Source: Bacillus sp. FJAT-49736
GTDB taxonomy: Bacteria > Bacillota > Bacilli > Bacillales > Bacillaceae_C
Length of the DNA: 64,000 bases
Direction: 5' to 3'
Assembly: GCF_018343615.1 (NCBI RefSeq)
Contig: NZ_JAGYPI010000002.1
Coordinates: forward strand, 205,562-269,561
In this document: piece after piece, positions 27,122 through 37,316 of the stretch
Layout: each line of letters opens with the position of its first letter
Position numbering within the stretch: the first letter of the stretch is position 1
The notes under the pieces: model-generated
The model's input: the letters and a program-made list of their open reading frames with translations, nothing else
The model's database searches: none
What the model was told of the DNA's origin: nothing
Program-made: the position numbers and the translations under genes

Positions 27122-28134
27122 TCCATCCTTCTGTTATTAAAAAGCAGCGAGTAATTCTTTTCATTCTCGTGTGTCTTATTATCATGACCATTATGATCGG
27201 TATGAGCACTGGATTCTCTTCCATTGCTTTTGACCGGATATTGCCTATATTAACTGGGCATGGAACCTTTAAAGAAAATTTTGTACTGTTTTCCATCCGA
27301 TTACCCCGTATCATCATTACGATATTATCAGGGATGGCTTTGGCTGTTTCAGGTGCCATTTTGCAAGGGTTAACGAGAAATGATTTAGCGGACCCTGGAA
27401 TTATCGGGATTAATTCCGGAGCTGGTGTTGGAATTGCTATTTTCTATTTATTTGTTCCTATTGAAGCTCATTATTTTGCCTATGTCCTACCGGCAGTCGC
27501 TTTTATCGGGGCTTTACTGACAGCGATATTCATCTATATTTTTTCCTATAATAAAAAAGTTGGCTTTGAGCCTGTCAAATTAGTCATCGTTGGGATAGGA
27601 TTTGCTATGGCTCTGTCAGGTGCCATGATTTTATTCATTTCTGGTGCGGAAAGACAGAAAGTGGACTTCATTAGCAAATGGCTCTCCGGGAACATATGGG
27701 GTACAGATTGGCCTTTTATATGGGCGATTTTACCTTGGATATTAATTCTTATTCCCTTTACCTTATATAAATCTAATCGTTTAAATATCCTGGCACTCTC
27801 CGAGCAATCAGCTATTGGTGTAGGGCTGAATCTTAAAAAGGAGAGATTTATATTACTCCTTGCGGCTGTAGCACTTGCGGCATCTGCCGTTTCTGTTACT
27901 GGGGGAATTGCTTTCATCGGTCTTCTCGCTCCGCATATAGCGAAGTCCCTTATTGGTCCAAGAAGTCAATTATATATGCCCGTTGTCATTCTGATGGGAG
28001 GATGGATTTTACTCCTTTCAGATACAATTGGGCGAAATCTTGCGGATCCGGATGGTATCCCGGCCGGTATTATAACAGCATTAATCGGAGCACCTTATTT
28101 TGTGTATTTATTAATGAGGGAAAAAAGAGTTTAG
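27118..28134 (+). CDS. FecCD-family siderophore permease subunit 2
   Basis: 338 residues, about ten helices, with LPRIIITILSGMALAVSGAILQGLTRNDLADPGIIG and GGIAFIGLLAPHIAKSLIG motifs. Pairs with the preceding subunit as a heterodimeric permease. The two genes share an ATGA overlap and AAAGGAGGGAAAG lies just ahead. Ends the operon; a bidirectional terminator lies 310 bp on. Confidence 0.9.
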   Translation: MIHPSVIKKQRVILFILVCLIIMTIMIGMSTGFSSIAFDRILPILTGHGTFKENFVLFSIRLPRIIITILSGMALAVSGAILQGLTRNDLADPGIIGINSGAGVGIAIFYLFVPIEAHYFAYVLPAVAFIGALLTAIFIYIFSYNKKVGFEPVKLVIVGIGFAMALSGAMILFISGAERQKVDFISKWLSGNIWGTDWPFIWAILPWILILIPFTLYKSNRLNILALSEQSAIGVGLNLKKERFILLLAAVALAASAVSVTGGIAFIGLLAPHIAKSLIGPRSQLYMPVVILMGGWILLLSDTIGRNLADPDGIPAGIITALIGAPYFVYLLMREKRV

Positions 28135-28304
28135 TGGAATGGCAGGGCATGATAAGTGTCCCGCTATTTTCCCATGATAATTTAACAGATTTTACGTGAT
28201 TTTTATACGTAACTTAGGAGAATGTTGCTTACTCCTGGGGATATTCGTTGTAATTAGAGGAGATATTTTGCTCATTTACTAGTTATCTTGGAAATATATT
28301 ATCT

Positions 28305-28402
28305 ATTCTCGTGAATTTTTTTCTAATCTCGCGAAATTCGTTTTTATTCTCGCGAAAATGTAACTTATTCTCGCGAATTTCGGCCATATTCTCGCGAATT
28401 AG
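28305..28402 (+). repeat. 21-bp phased array, CTCGCGAA class (array 1, five units)
   Basis: The CTCG of the core begins at 28308, 28328, 28349, 28370 and 28391, steps of 20, 21, 21 and 21. Each unit is WTCTCGCGAAW plus about 10 variable bases; the first has CTCGTGAA. It lies about 75 bp past the 3' end of the minus-strand M23 gene. The rest of 28135-28477 holds only a terminator. Confidence 0.93.
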
Positions 28403-28442
28403 GACTATAGTCCCGGAAACAAGTTCGATTTTAACTAAAAAA

Positions 28443-28468
28443 ATACCACATCTATAACGATGTGGTAT
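28443..28468. terminator. Bidirectional terminator between permease and M23 genes
   Basis: ATACCACATC / GATGTGGTAT perfect stem, T runs on both sides (TTTTTTTAG on minus, TTTTTC on plus). Serves the converging M23 gene and possibly the siderophore operon. Confidence 0.9.
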
Positions 28469-28477
28469 TTTTCTATA

Positions 28478-29743
28478 TTAGAAGTTCACATAGCTTCTTG
28501 GATTCACTGCTCCTGGATGTGGAGGTCCTGTCCAATATCCTACATAAAATTCGAAATGAAGATGCTGTCCGGTAGATTCCCCAGTGCTTCCCATCACTCC
28601 GATTTGCTGCCCCTTACGAACAACCTGTCCGTCGCCTACGGTGTAATACTTCATATGAGCATAAACAGTAGTATAGGTTTTGCCGTCTATTATATGTGTA
28701 ATCATGACACAATTTCCATAGCTTGAAGAATGATATGCTCGGAACACTACCCCATCTCCAGCAGCGACAATTGGTACATTGCTTCCACTGTTCGCAATAT
28801 CGATGCCTGGATGGAATCCACTATATGTGCCGGAACGATAACCAAATTCGGAAGAGATATATCCTGCTGCTGGCCTTGTAAAGGAGCCAGATGAAACTGG
28901 AGGAAGATCATTGGAACCAGAATTTCCACCATTCTGATGTTTTTGCTGTTCCTGCCTTCTCTTTTCTTCCGCAATGCGTTGTTTTTCTAATTCAATAGCT
29001 TTTTGAATCGATTTCTTTTGAGCAGCCAATATTTCTTGTTGCTCTTGGAGAGAAATTTTATCTTCTTCTAAATCTTTTTTCTGTGCGGCAAGAGCTTTCA
29101 TTATATCTTTCTTTTTATTTTCTTGCTGATTTAATTGAACTTTCATTCCCTTTAAGTCACTGAGCATTCCTTGTAGTGAACTTAATTTTTTCTCTACTTC
29201 CACTTTCTTTTGCTTTAAATCATCTTGATCGCGTTTTTGCTGCTCCATTATTTCTTTATCCGCATTCATAAGAGTTTGCACTGCGGTTAGACGGTCAATT
29301 AAGTCACTGATACTTTGGGAATCCAAAATAACATCAATATAGTCGACAGAACCACCGCTTGTTTGCATCGCACGTGCACGCTGCTTTAGAAGCTGGTCGC
29401 GTTCGTTAATACGCTTTGTTAATGCATCAATGCTGTTCTTCAGACTAGAAATTTGCTTTTGCGTATCACTAATTTGAACCTGTTTCTCGCCAATTTTCTT
29501 ATCGGTGCTTTCAATCTCGGCTTCAATTTGTTTCATTTGCGTTTCCAAATCCGCCTGTTGACCGTTGATTTCCGAAATTTGCGAGTCCTTCTTTTTGATG
29601 CTGGAGTTAATTTTGGAGCTTTTGTTTTCTACTTGCTGTTGTTGGTTCTTAAGCTCGTTAAGCTTAGAAGCAAAAGCATCTGTATGATAGGTTAAAACTA
29701 ATGGTAAAACCAATGCAATAGAAAGCAATGAACGTTTTTTCAA
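28478..29743 (-). CDS. Secreted M23 (LytM) endopeptidase with coiled-coil N-terminus, next to ftsEX
   Basis: 421 residues. Signal peptide about 1-25 ending TDAFA; a long coiled coil about 28-260 rich in K/E/Q heptads (KLNELKNQQQQVENKSSK, ELEKQRIAEEKRRQEQQK); an N/S/P linker; then the M23 domain about 310-421 with the zinc ligands in GFHPGIDIANSG and GQHLHFEFYVG. This is the EnvC/PcsB/CwlO-like layout of hydrolases switched on by FtsEX. It lies directly downstream of ftsX. The frame extends to 29875, but TTG 29743 follows AAAGGGGAATATTC and gives the signal peptide. Confidence 0.9.
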   Translation of the reverse strand: MKKRSLLSIALVLPLVLTYHTDAFASKLNELKNQQQQVENKSSKINSSIKKKDSQISEINGQQADLETQMKQIEAEIESTDKKIGEKQVQISDTQKQISSLKNSIDALTKRINERDQLLKQRARAMQTSGGSVDYIDVILDSQSISDLIDRLTAVQTLMNADKEIMEQQKRDQDDLKQKKVEVEKKLSSLQGMLSDLKGMKVQLNQQENKKKDIMKALAAQKKDLEEDKISLQEQQEILAAQKKSIQKAIELEKQRIAEEKRRQEQQKHQNGGNSGSNDLPPVSSGSFTRPAAGYISSEFGYRSGTYSGFHPGIDIANSGSNVPIVAAGDGVVFRAYHSSSYGNCVMITHIIDGKTYTTVYAHMKYYTVGDGQVVRKGQQIGVMGSTGESTGQHLHFEFYVGYWTGPPHPGAVNPRSYVNF

Positions 29744-29938
29744 TGAATATTCCCCTTTCACTCTTTCCAAGCTATATGTATATATCTGGACGAAAAGTAG
29801 CTTGCGACCGTACTTTCCGCCCATGTTGACTGTCTTACTTGAAATATATGTTATAAAATTTTCAAACCAAGGCATGATCGTCTATTTTCAGTTGCCGACA
29901 TGTCCAACCACTACTTTAAAAAGTGTATAAACCGTTTT

Positions 29939-30823
29939 TTATACCTTCAAGAAGCGGCGAATGGACATCGCACTTCCCCAAATACCGATGAAGATACCAA
30001 TTAGTAATAATAAGCTGCTTATTTCAAACACAAACGGATTGAAATTCAGGATTTGTATAAATTGGCCCGCTAATCTTGGAGCAATAATCTTATGTGCGTA
30101 ATAGTAACCGACAGAAATAATCAATATCGGCAATATAGACCCTAGCACACCGAGCCAAATTCCTTCCATCACTAATGGCCAGCGAATAAACCAGTTCGTT
30201 GCCCCTACTAATTTCATAATCTCAATTTCTTTTCTTCTTGCAAAAATTGTGATTTTAATAGTATTGGAGATTAAGAACATGGCCGTAAAAAGCAAACCGA
30301 TTACTAACACTAAGCCAACATTTCTACTTACTTTTAGCACACTAAAAAGTCTTTCTACTTTGCCCTTACCGTAAATAGCCGATTCGACATGATCCATTTG
30401 CTCAATCTGTTTGGCAACCTTAGGTGTATCGGTTGGATTCTTTGTTTTTACTACATATACGTCATATAAAGGATTATCCTGCTTGAATAATTCGAAATCC
30501 TTCCCCATTTTCTTAACTAAGTCCTTTAGTTCTTGTTCCTTGGAAGAGTACGTAATGGACTTCACCTGGGTTAAATTTTGAATTTGGTTATGCAAAATCG
30601 TTTGATCTTGTTTGTTTGCGGTCAAATCAATATGAACGCGAATTTCCACGTCATTTTCAATATCAGACGCAATCTTGTTCATATTCATCATAATAACGAA
30701 GAATACGCCTACTAATAATAATGTAATCGTCACGGCACTTGCAGAGGCAAACATCATCCATCCGTTACGGCCAAGGCTTTTCAGACTTTCGCGGAAATGG
30801 CGCTGTAATGTTCTAGCTTTCAT
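29939..30823 (-). CDS. ftsX: Cell-division ABC transporter-like permease FtsX
   Basis: 294 residues: short cytosolic N-terminus (TLQRHFRESLKSLGRNGWMM), helix about 25-45, large outer loop about 46-165, then three helices about 166-190, 215-240 and 260-285. Partners FtsE; together they gate peptidoglycan hydrolases rather than transport. ATG 30823 overlaps ftsE by 11 bp with GGGGGGAATAC upstream; the ATG at 30850 lies in ftsE and is rejected. Confidence 0.95.
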   Translation of the reverse strand: MKARTLQRHFRESLKSLGRNGWMMFASASAVTITLLLVGVFFVIMMNMNKIASDIENDVEIRVHIDLTANKQDQTILHNQIQNLTQVKSITYSSKEQELKDLVKKMGKDFELFKQDNPLYDVYVVKTKNPTDTPKVAKQIEQMDHVESAIYGKGKVERLFSVLKVSRNVGLVLVIGLLFTAMFLISNTIKITIFARRKEIEIMKLVGATNWFIRWPLVMEGIWLGVLGSILPILIISVGYYYAHKIIAPRLAGQFIQILNFNPFVFEISSLLLLIGIFIGIWGSAMSIRRFLKV

Positions 30824-31499
30824 ATCCGTATTCCCCCCGATGCTCATCACGAACGATTTTTCCGCCTTCTATAGCAATTACCCGATGCCTCATTGTATTC
30901 ACGATATCACGGTTATGAGTTGCCATTACAATCGTCGTACCGCGATTATTAATTTCATCAAAAATCCTCATAATTTCCCAGGAGGTTTCCGGATCTAGAT
31001 TTCCTGTAGGCTCGTCCGCAATCATAACTCTTGGTCTATTTACGATCGAGCGTGCGATGGAAATACGCTGCTGCTCTCCTCCGGAAAGCTCGGTAGGAAG
31101 CATTCTTGCCTTATGCTTTAGCCCTACTAGATTCAAAACATCCATGACACGTTTTTTAATTACTTTCGGCTGTTCCTCAATTACTTCGAGAGCAAAGGCA
31201 ACATTTTCAAAAACAGTTAGAGTCGGAAGTAATTTAAAATCCTGGAACACAACGCCAATTTGTCTTCTGAAATAAGGAATTCGACTATTTTTCAGCTTGG
31301 AAAGATTGATTCCATTTACCACAATGCTGCCGTCCGTCGCTTTTTCTTCCCGGTACATCATCTTGATAAAAGTAGATTTTCCAGCACCACTAGGTCCAAC
31401 GACATAGACGAATTCTCCTTGTTTTATATGAACATTCAATCCGTTGGCTGCAATAACTCCATTCGGATACTTTTTATAGACATTTTGCATTTCTATCAT
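30813..31499 (-). CDS. ftsE: Cell-division ATP-binding protein FtsE
   Basis: 228 residues with Walker A GPSGAGKST, signature LSGGEQQRISIARSIV, Walker B VMIADEPTGNLD and H-loop ATHN. The MIEMQNVYKKYPNGV start is typical. It gives ATP-driven control to the FtsX-hydrolase complex. Transcribed ahead of ftsX and the M23 gene. Confidence 0.96.
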   Translation of the reverse strand: MIEMQNVYKKYPNGVIAANGLNVHIKQGEFVYVVGPSGAGKSTFIKMMYREEKATDGSIVVNGINLSKLKNSRIPYFRRQIGVVFQDFKLLPTLTVFENVAFALEVIEEQPKVIKKRVMDVLNLVGLKHKARMLPTELSGGEQQRISIARSIVNRPRVMIADEPTGNLDPETSWEIMRIFDEINNRGTTIVMATHNRDIVNTMRHRVIAIEGGKIVRDEHRGEYGYES

Positions 31500-31757
31500 C
31501 TAATCACCCGTCTTTACTGTTATCTTCTTTTCTGAGCTAGTGATTAACTATTTTCCGTCAAATTTTATATTTCTATCAAAAAATAGCAAAAAACATCGTA
31601 AAAAATCGAAATAAATCACAGAATCATTATAACATCCATATTCCGTTTATCATATTACAATTATGTTTCAATCCTTATTTTTAGCCGAAAGTTAATGGGT
31701 ATGGAGTTAAGTTTTGCTAGAAGGATTGTGCAATTTTTGTAAAAAATTGGTGCTATT

Positions 31758-31850
31758 AGCACGAAATATTGCACAAATGGCACGAATCATATCTTGAATT
31801 GCATAAAACCAAGTATGATCGTCACGAAATATAAGAAAAATAGCATGAAT
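31758..31850 (+). repeat. 21-bp phased array, GGCACGAA class (array 2, five units)
   Basis: Cores begin at 31758 (AGCACGAA), 31779 (GGCACGAA), 31800 (TGCATAAA, decayed), 31821 (GTCACGAA) and 31842 (AGCATGAA). Every step is exactly 21 bp, including across the decayed unit. It lies about 98 bp past the 3' end of cccB. Confidence 0.88.
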
Positions 31851-31912
31851 TAGGATAAAAGTCCCGTTTTCACTTTTGAGAATTCAATTTTTCTTTCCTA
31901 TATGAAGAAAGA

Positions 31913-31933
31913 CCTGATGGCAATCCCATCAGG
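31913..31933 (-). terminator. Terminator of cccB
   Basis: CCTGATGG / CCATCAGG stem with CTTTCTTC on the minus strand, 15 bp beyond the stop. Confidence 0.85.
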
Positions 31934-31947
31934 CCTTTTCGGCAATA

Positions 31948-32292
31948 CTATTTTTTATTGGATAACCAAGTTGCAACGGCATCTGCATCCTTACCGCTAT
32001 ATAATCCAGCAGGCATTGCACCGTTACCTTTACCATTTTTAATAATATCTAGAATTTGATCTTTACTGTATTTGGATCCAATCTTTTGAAGCTTAGGACC
32101 GTTTAATCCACCCAAGTCTTTACCATGGCAAGCAGAGCATTTTGCTTCGAATAGTTTTTGAGCATCTCCGGCACTTGCTGTTGAAGTAGCATTGTTATTG
32201 TTGGACTTGCTTGTATCATTTTTATTTCCACAAGCAACCATCGCAAGAGCTAACATTACTACCATCACTGCAGCAGCTAATTTTCTTTTCAT
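31948..32292 (-). CDS. cccB: Cytochrome c-551, membrane-anchored lipoprotein
   Basis: 114 residues. A lipoprotein signal ends in MVACG (lipid Cys about 21), followed by an N/S/T-rich linker and one heme c site, CSACH near residue 52; the axial Met is in GNGAMPAG. Small electron carrier on the outer face of the membrane. Its place near ftsE and prfB matches the Bacillus order. ATG 32292 follows AAGGAGGAAAAAGG. Confidence 0.93.
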   Translation of the reverse strand: MKRKLAAAVMVVMLALAMVACGNKNDTSKSNNNNATSTASAGDAQKLFEAKCSACHGKDLGGLNGPKLQKIGSKYSKDQILDIIKNGKGNGAMPAGLYSGKDADAVATWLSNKK

Positions 32293-32346
32293 CCTTTTTC
32301 CTCCTTAGGAATGGGAAATGTTTCTTGCATTTCCATTATAGCAATC

Positions 32347-33213
32347 CTAATCCTTTTTGAAACCTTCCCCAAGCACTTCAAATGCGTCCATAACGACGAC
32401 AAATGCAGATGGATCAAGGCTTTTCACCAATTGTTTCAACTTTATGAATTCTGTCTGATCCACCACACACATGAGGACTGGTCTTTCACTTTCTGTAAAT
32501 CCCCCATATGCAGATAGTTTTGTCACACCTCGGTCAATTTTATTCAAAATTCCTTCACGAACTTCTTGCTGTTTATCAGTGATAATTAACGCCGTTTTAG
32601 ACCGACTGATTCCAACCTGAACAAGATCAATCGTCTTACTTGTTACATAAAGACCAATTAGCGCATAGAGAGCTTTTTCAATATCAAATACTATCGCAGC
32701 GGATAACACAACGAGCCCGTCGATAATAATAACGCAAGTTCCTAGAGTTAATCCTGTATATTTATGAATAATTTGAGCTGCCAAATCGGTTCCACCTGTG
32801 GATGCTTTTCCACGAAACACAATGCCAAGGCCAAGTCCTACTCCGACACCACCAAATAAAGCACCTAATAATGGATTATGTGTCCATGGTTCCAAATGTT
32901 CTGTTAAGAAAACAACCAATGGTAAAAAGATCGTTCCAACTAAGGTCTTAACTCCAAAATGGAAGCCTAAAAAGATTAAGCCAGCGATAAATAGCGGGAT
33001 GTTAAAAGCCCATTGAACATATGCAGGCTTCCACCCAAATACCCCGTGTAAAATAGTACTTATTCCGCTTACCCCTCCGGATGCAATTTCATTTGGAAGT
33101 AAAAATACGTTAAAAGAAATGGCGATGATGGCGGATCCAATAAGTATATATATGTATTCCATGCTTTTTGTTTGGAAAAAGCTTGTAGCAGATTCTCCTC
33201 TTCGTTTCTTCAT
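32347..33213 (-). CDS. YitT-family membrane protein (YvjA-like, DUF2179 C-terminus)
   Basis: 288 residues. About five membrane helices (residues 18-200) carry family motifs such as NEIASGGVSGISTIL and GKASTGGTDLAA, and a cytosolic DUF2179 domain follows (about 218-285, KTALIITDKQQEVREGILNKIDRGVTKL). Function unknown in the family. Its position between prfB and cccB matches yvjA of B. subtilis. AAGGGGATT precedes ATG 33213. Confidence 0.88.
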   Translation of the reverse strand: MKKRRGESATSFFQTKSMEYIYILIGSAIIAISFNVFLLPNEIASGGVSGISTILHGVFGWKPAYVQWAFNIPLFIAGLIFLGFHFGVKTLVGTIFLPLVVFLTEHLEPWTHNPLLGALFGGVGVGLGLGIVFRGKASTGGTDLAAQIIHKYTGLTLGTCVIIIDGLVVLSAAIVFDIEKALYALIGLYVTSKTIDLVQVGISRSKTALIITDKQQEVREGILNKIDRGVTKLSAYGGFTESERPVLMCVVDQTEFIKLKQLVKSLDPSAFVVVMDAFEVLGEGFKKD

Positions 33214-33342
33214 TTTGCTAAATCCCCTTCTATGTTGTTAGACTTTCGACAGAGAGTATAGCATGGCAGTGATAGGGGTGTCTATAACGGATGTTAAAAT
33301 TGGGTTAGTAGATTCCAATGGGGGTAGCTGTTTCCACAAAAA

Positions 33343-33377
33343 AACCCTTATGCATAGTGTACCTTTGCATAAGGGTT
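33343..33377 (-). terminator. Terminator of prfB
   Basis: AACCCTTATGCA / TGCATAAGGGTT stem with TTTTTTTGTGG on the minus strand, 25 bp beyond the stop. Confidence 0.92.
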
Positions 33378-33401
33378 TTATTCTTTGTCACCGAAATGGG
33401 A

Positions 33402-34503
33402 TTACGAAAGGCGTGAGCGCAAATAAGCGTTGATAAATGGATCAATGTCTCCATCCATTACCCCTTGCACATTTCCGCTTTCCGTATTGGTACGATGATC
33501 CTTTACCATAGAATAAGGATGGAATACATAGGAGCGAATTTGGCTTCCCCAGCCGATTTCCTTTTGTTCCCCGCGGATTTCCGCCAATTCCTTTTCCTTT
33601 TCTTCAATTTGACGTTGATATAGTTTTGCTTTTAACATATTCATCGCTTGCTCGCGGTTTTTAATTTGCGAGCGCTCTGATTGACATGTTACAACGACAC
33701 CTGTTGGTAAGTGGGTGATACGCACAGCAGAGTCGGTCGTATTAATATGCTGACCGCCGGCACCGCTGGCACGGTAGGTATCCACTTTTATGTCCTCCGT
33801 GCGAATTTCAATTGCAATGTCATCATTGAATTCCGGCATAACCTCGCAGGATACGAAGGAGGTATGACGGCGACCTGATGAATCAAACGGAGAAATCCGG
33901 ACAAGACGATGAACTCCCTTTTCCGCTTTTAAATATCCATAAGCATTGTGGCCTTTAATCAGCAATGTAACACTCTTAATTCCAGCCTCGTCTCCAGCAA
34001 GATAATCTAGCGTCTCGACTTTAAAGCCTTTTTTTTCCGCCCACCGTGTATACATTCTTAAAAGCATGGAGCCCCAATCCTGTGATTCGGTTCCTCCTGC
34101 ACCAGGGTGAAGTTCCAGGATGGCGTTGTTTTTATCATATGGTTCGCTTAATAAAAGCTGCAATTCAAACTGATTAAGTCTTGAAACTAATTCCTGAAGT
34201 TCTGACTCGAGTTCTGCATGCAGTTCCGAATCCTCTTCTTCCTTCACCAAATCATGAGTAAGCTCTAGATTTTCCTGAGTATCCACAAGCTCTTTATACT
34301 CATTAACTTGATCCTTTAACCCGTTAGCCTCATTAATGATTTTCTGCGCACTTTGCTGGTCATTCCAGAAGTTTGGATCGAGCATAATTTCATCTAATTC
34401 TGCAATACGAGCCTCTTTATTTTCGAGGTCAAAGAGACCCCCTAAAGTCCGCTAATGTTTTAGCCGTTTTTTCAAGCTCAGAACGAATTTCAAATAACTC
34501 CAT
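33402..34503 (-). CDS. prfB: Peptide chain release factor 2, with programmed +1 frameshift
   Basis: RF2 ends translation at UGA and UAA. The 24-codon first frame ([12 protein letters not shown]...) begins at ATG 34503 and stops at the in-frame TGA at 34431-34429; a +1 shift joins it to the 342-codon main frame, giving 366 residues as in B. subtilis. The stop-reading SPF tripeptide is in RISPFDSSG and the catalytic GGQ in [15 protein letters not shown]. Low RF2 favours the shift, so the gene regulates itself. Confidence 0.97.
34429..34443 (-). promoter_or_regulatory. prfB frameshift site
   Basis: Minus strand AGGGGGTCTCTTTGA: an internal Shine-Dalgarno-like AGGGGG three bases before CTT, then TGA and C. 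This is the standard RF2 autoregulatory slip, CTT moving to TTT. Confidence 0.97.
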
Positions 34504-34802
34504 GTTCTATTTCACCTCGTGTTGAATTTTGAAAGTACAGGCGCCCTTCCCATCGGCGTACGGATTTTGGAGTCTTTGACTAATCGTAAGGAAAAGACGT
34601 AGAAATCCGCTAGCCGTTGGTAAAATTTCAAGTGCCAATTTCACTTGTAGCTAGACAACCTTAACTTTTCGTGTCATTAACATAATAAAAATTTATAAAT
34701 CTATACTTTCGCGCATTAAGAAATCGAAAATCGCCTCCGGATAGTTGAGGCGATTCCGATTCATTCCTTTTAGTATATCAAAACCAAAAACGATTCGGTT
34801 TA
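34504..34802. other. secA-prfB spacer
   Basis: About 300 bases with a terminator-like hairpin near the secA end (34729-34755). No gene or clear promoter motif is seen in the remainder. Confidence 0.5.
34729..34755 (-). terminator. Terminator of secA
   Basis: AATCGCCTC / GAGGCGATT stem with a 9-base loop and TTTCGATTTC on the minus strand, about 48 bp after the stop. Confidence 0.75.
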
Positions 34803-37316
34803 TTAAACATTTTTTCCGTGACATTGCTTATACTTTTTGCCGCTTCCACATGGGCAAAGGGCGTTACGACCAATGTCTTGTTTTTTTCTAACCGGTTTTT
34901 TCTTAACGGTTTCTCCATCCTCTTTCGGATTAACCGCTTGCCCCTTCGCTACTTCTTCGCGTTGAAGATTATTGCGAATTTCAGCCTTCATAATATACTT
35001 CGCTGCATCCTCTTCAATAGCCATGACCATACCTTCAAACATCGCAAAGCCCTCGCTTTGGTACTCACGAAGCGGATCAACTTGACCGTATGCACGTAAA
35101 TGGATACCTTGGCGAAGATGATCCATCGCATCGATATGATCAATCCATTTTGTATCGACTGCACGAAGAAGGATAACCTTTTCAAACTCGCGCATTTGCT
35201 CAGTACCTAAGGATTCTTCTTTTTCATCATAATCCTTTTTCGCTTTTTCAAAGATGAGCTCCATCATTTCCTCCGGATCCTTACCTTGGAAATCATTAAC
35301 AGATACTGCACCTTCTTGTAAAAGATTGCCATGAACAAAGTCAACTAGTCCTTGCAGATTCCAGTTTTCTTCATCCTCATTTCTTGGAGTATGAAGCTCT
35401 ACTGCGCGTTCAACTACTCGTTTGATCATATTTTCAACGATTTCACGAAGGTTTTCGGAGTCGATTACTTCGTTTCGTTGATTATAAATAATTTCACGTT
35501 GTTGACGAAGGACATCATCATATTGTAAAAGCTGCTTCCGTGCATCGAAGTTATTTCCTTCCACACGTTTTTGCGCAGATTCAACGGCTCTAGATACCAT
35601 TTTACTTTGAATAGGCTGAGAATCGTCCATTCCAAGTCGCTGCATCATGGCTTTCATATTATCGGAACCAAAGCGGCGCATCAATTCATCTTCCATCGAT
35701 AGATAGAATTGGGTAACCCCTGGATCTCCCTGACGACCAGAACGACCACGAAGCTGATTATCAATACGACGGGATTCATGACGCTCCGTACCTATAACAG
35801 CAAGACCGCCAAGCTCCACAACACCTTCACCAAGCTTAATGTCAGTACCACGACCGGCCATGTTCGTTGCAATGGTTACAGAGCCTTTTTCACCAGCAAG
35901 TGCAATAATTTCGGCTTCGCGCTCATGGTTTTTCGCATTTAAGACATTGTGGCGAATTCCTTTTTTCGATAAATACTTCGAAATTAATTCAGAGGTTTCG
36001 ATTGCGACAGTACCTACTAGAACAGGCTGACCCTTTTGATTTCGTTCCGCAATGTCCTCTACTACCGCACGGAATTTGCCATCCATCGTAGCATAGATTA
36101 AATCCGGACGATCATCACGGGCAATCGGCTTATTTGTAGGAATAACAATAACCCTCATATTATAAATATTACGGAATTCCTCTTCTTCCGTTTTCGCTGT
36201 ACCAGTCATACCGGAAAGCTTTTCGTACATACGGAAGTAGTTTTGGAACGTAATGGTAGCCATTGTCATACTTTCATTTTGAATTTCAACCGCTTCTTTT
36301 GCTTCAATAGCCTGATGCAAACCGTCACTGAAACGGCGTCCTTTCATCAGACGGCCAGTGAATTGGTCAACAATGACGATTTCGCCATCCTGAACCACAT
36401 AGTCCACATCAATGTGCATCGATACAATGGCTTTCAATGCCTGGTTGATATGATGGTTCAAGGTAACATGTGAAATATCAAAAAGATTATCAATGCCAAA
36501 GGATCGCTCAGCCTTACTGATCCCTTCCTCTGTTAATTGCACACTTTTTGTTTTTTCATCATATGTGTAGTCTTCCTCTTTTTTCAATGTGCGAACAAAT
36601 GCATTCGCTTGAATATAAAGATTAGCCGATTTCTGTGCCTGTCCGGAGATGATTAACGGTGTACGAGCCTCATCAATCAAGATGGAGTCAACCTCATCGA
36701 TAACGGCAAAATGAAGAGGTCTCTGTACGCGCTGCTCTTTATATAGAACCATATTGTCACGTAAATAATCGAAGCCAAACTCATTGTTTGTTCCGTATGT
36801 GATATCTGCAGCATACGCTTCCTGCTTCTCTTCACTGGACATGCTGTTCAAGTTTAAGCCAACTGTAAGGCCAAGAAATTCATATAACGCTCCCATTTCT
36901 GTCGCGTCACGGCTCGCCAAGTATTCGTTGACTGTTACAACATGAACTCCTTTTCCAGATATAGCATTTAAATACACAGGCATCGTAGCAGTTAAGGTTT
37001 TACCTTCCCCGGTCTTCATTTCGGAGATGTTACCCTCATGCAAGGAGATACCACCCATTAACTGTACATGATATGGATATAATCCAAGCACACGTCGTGC
37101 TCCTTCACGTACAACTGCAAATGCTTCTGTAAGTAAATCATCTAATGTTTCACCTTTTTGATAACGTTCTTTAAATTCCTCTGTTTTTTCCCGAAGCTGA
37201 TCATCCGAAAGCTTCTCCATTTCAGAGGCTAATTCTTCAATTTGGTTTGCTAGCTTATCAAGACGCTTAATTTCGCGTTTATTTGCATCAAATACTTTTT
37301 CTAAAAATGCAACCAT
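34803..37316 (-). CDS. secA: Preprotein translocase motor SecA
   Basis: 837 residues, near the 841 of B. subtilis. Walker [14 protein letters not shown] near residue 102, [11 protein letters not shown] (DEAD-type Walker B) near 207, [13 protein letters not shown] and [13 protein letters not shown] in the second motor domain, and a C-terminal zinc site [14 protein letters not shown] that binds SecB-like partners or lipid. Drives export through SecYEG. AAAAGGAGCG precedes ATG 37316. Confidence 0.98.
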   Translation of the reverse strand: MVAFLEKVFDANKREIKRLDKLANQIEELASEMEKLSDDQLREKTEEFKERYQKGETLDDLLTEAFAVVREGARRVLGLYPYHVQLMGGISLHEGNISEMKTGEGKTLTATMPVYLNAISGKGVHVVTVNEYLASRDATEMGALYEFLGLTVGLNLNSMSSEEKQEAYAADITYGTNNEFGFDYLRDNMVLYKEQRVQRPLHFAVIDEVDSILIDEARTPLIISGQAQKSANLYIQANAFVRTLKKEEDYTYDEKTKSVQLTEEGISKAERSFGIDNLFDISHVTLNHHINQALKAIVSMHIDVDYVVQDGEIVIVDQFTGRLMKGRRFSDGLHQAIEAKEAVEIQNESMTMATITFQNYFRMYEKLSGMTGTAKTEEEEFRNIYNMRVIVIPTNKPIARDDRPDLIYATMDGKFRAVVEDIAERNQKGQPVLVGTVAIETSELISKYLSKKGIRHNVLNAKNHEREAEIIALAGEKGSVTIATNMAGRGTDIKLGEGVVELGGLAVIGTERHESRRIDNQLRGRSGRQGDPGVTQFYLSMEDELMRRFGSDNMKAMMQRLGMDDSQPIQSKMVSRAVESAQKRVEGNNFDARKQLLQYDDVLRQQREIIYNQRNEVIDSENLREIVENMIKRVVERAVELHTPRNEDEENWNLQGLVDFVHGNLLQEGAVSVNDFQGKDPEEMMELIFEKAKKDYDEKEESLGTEQMREFEKVILLRAVDTKWIDHIDAMDHLRQGIHLRAYGQVDPLREYQSEGFAMFEGMVMAIEEDAAKYIMKAEIRNNLQREEVAKGQAVNPKEDGETVKKKPVRKKQDIGRNALCPCGSGKKYKQCHGKNV

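Larger units (their letters stand above)
31500..31947. other. Intergenic region between cccB and ftsE
   Basis: About 450 bases without a gene. It contains the cccB terminator (31913-31933), the 21-bp array of the GGCACGAA class (31758-31850) and AT-rich DNA just before ftsE, where its promoter must lie but is not clear by eye. Confidence 0.6.
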
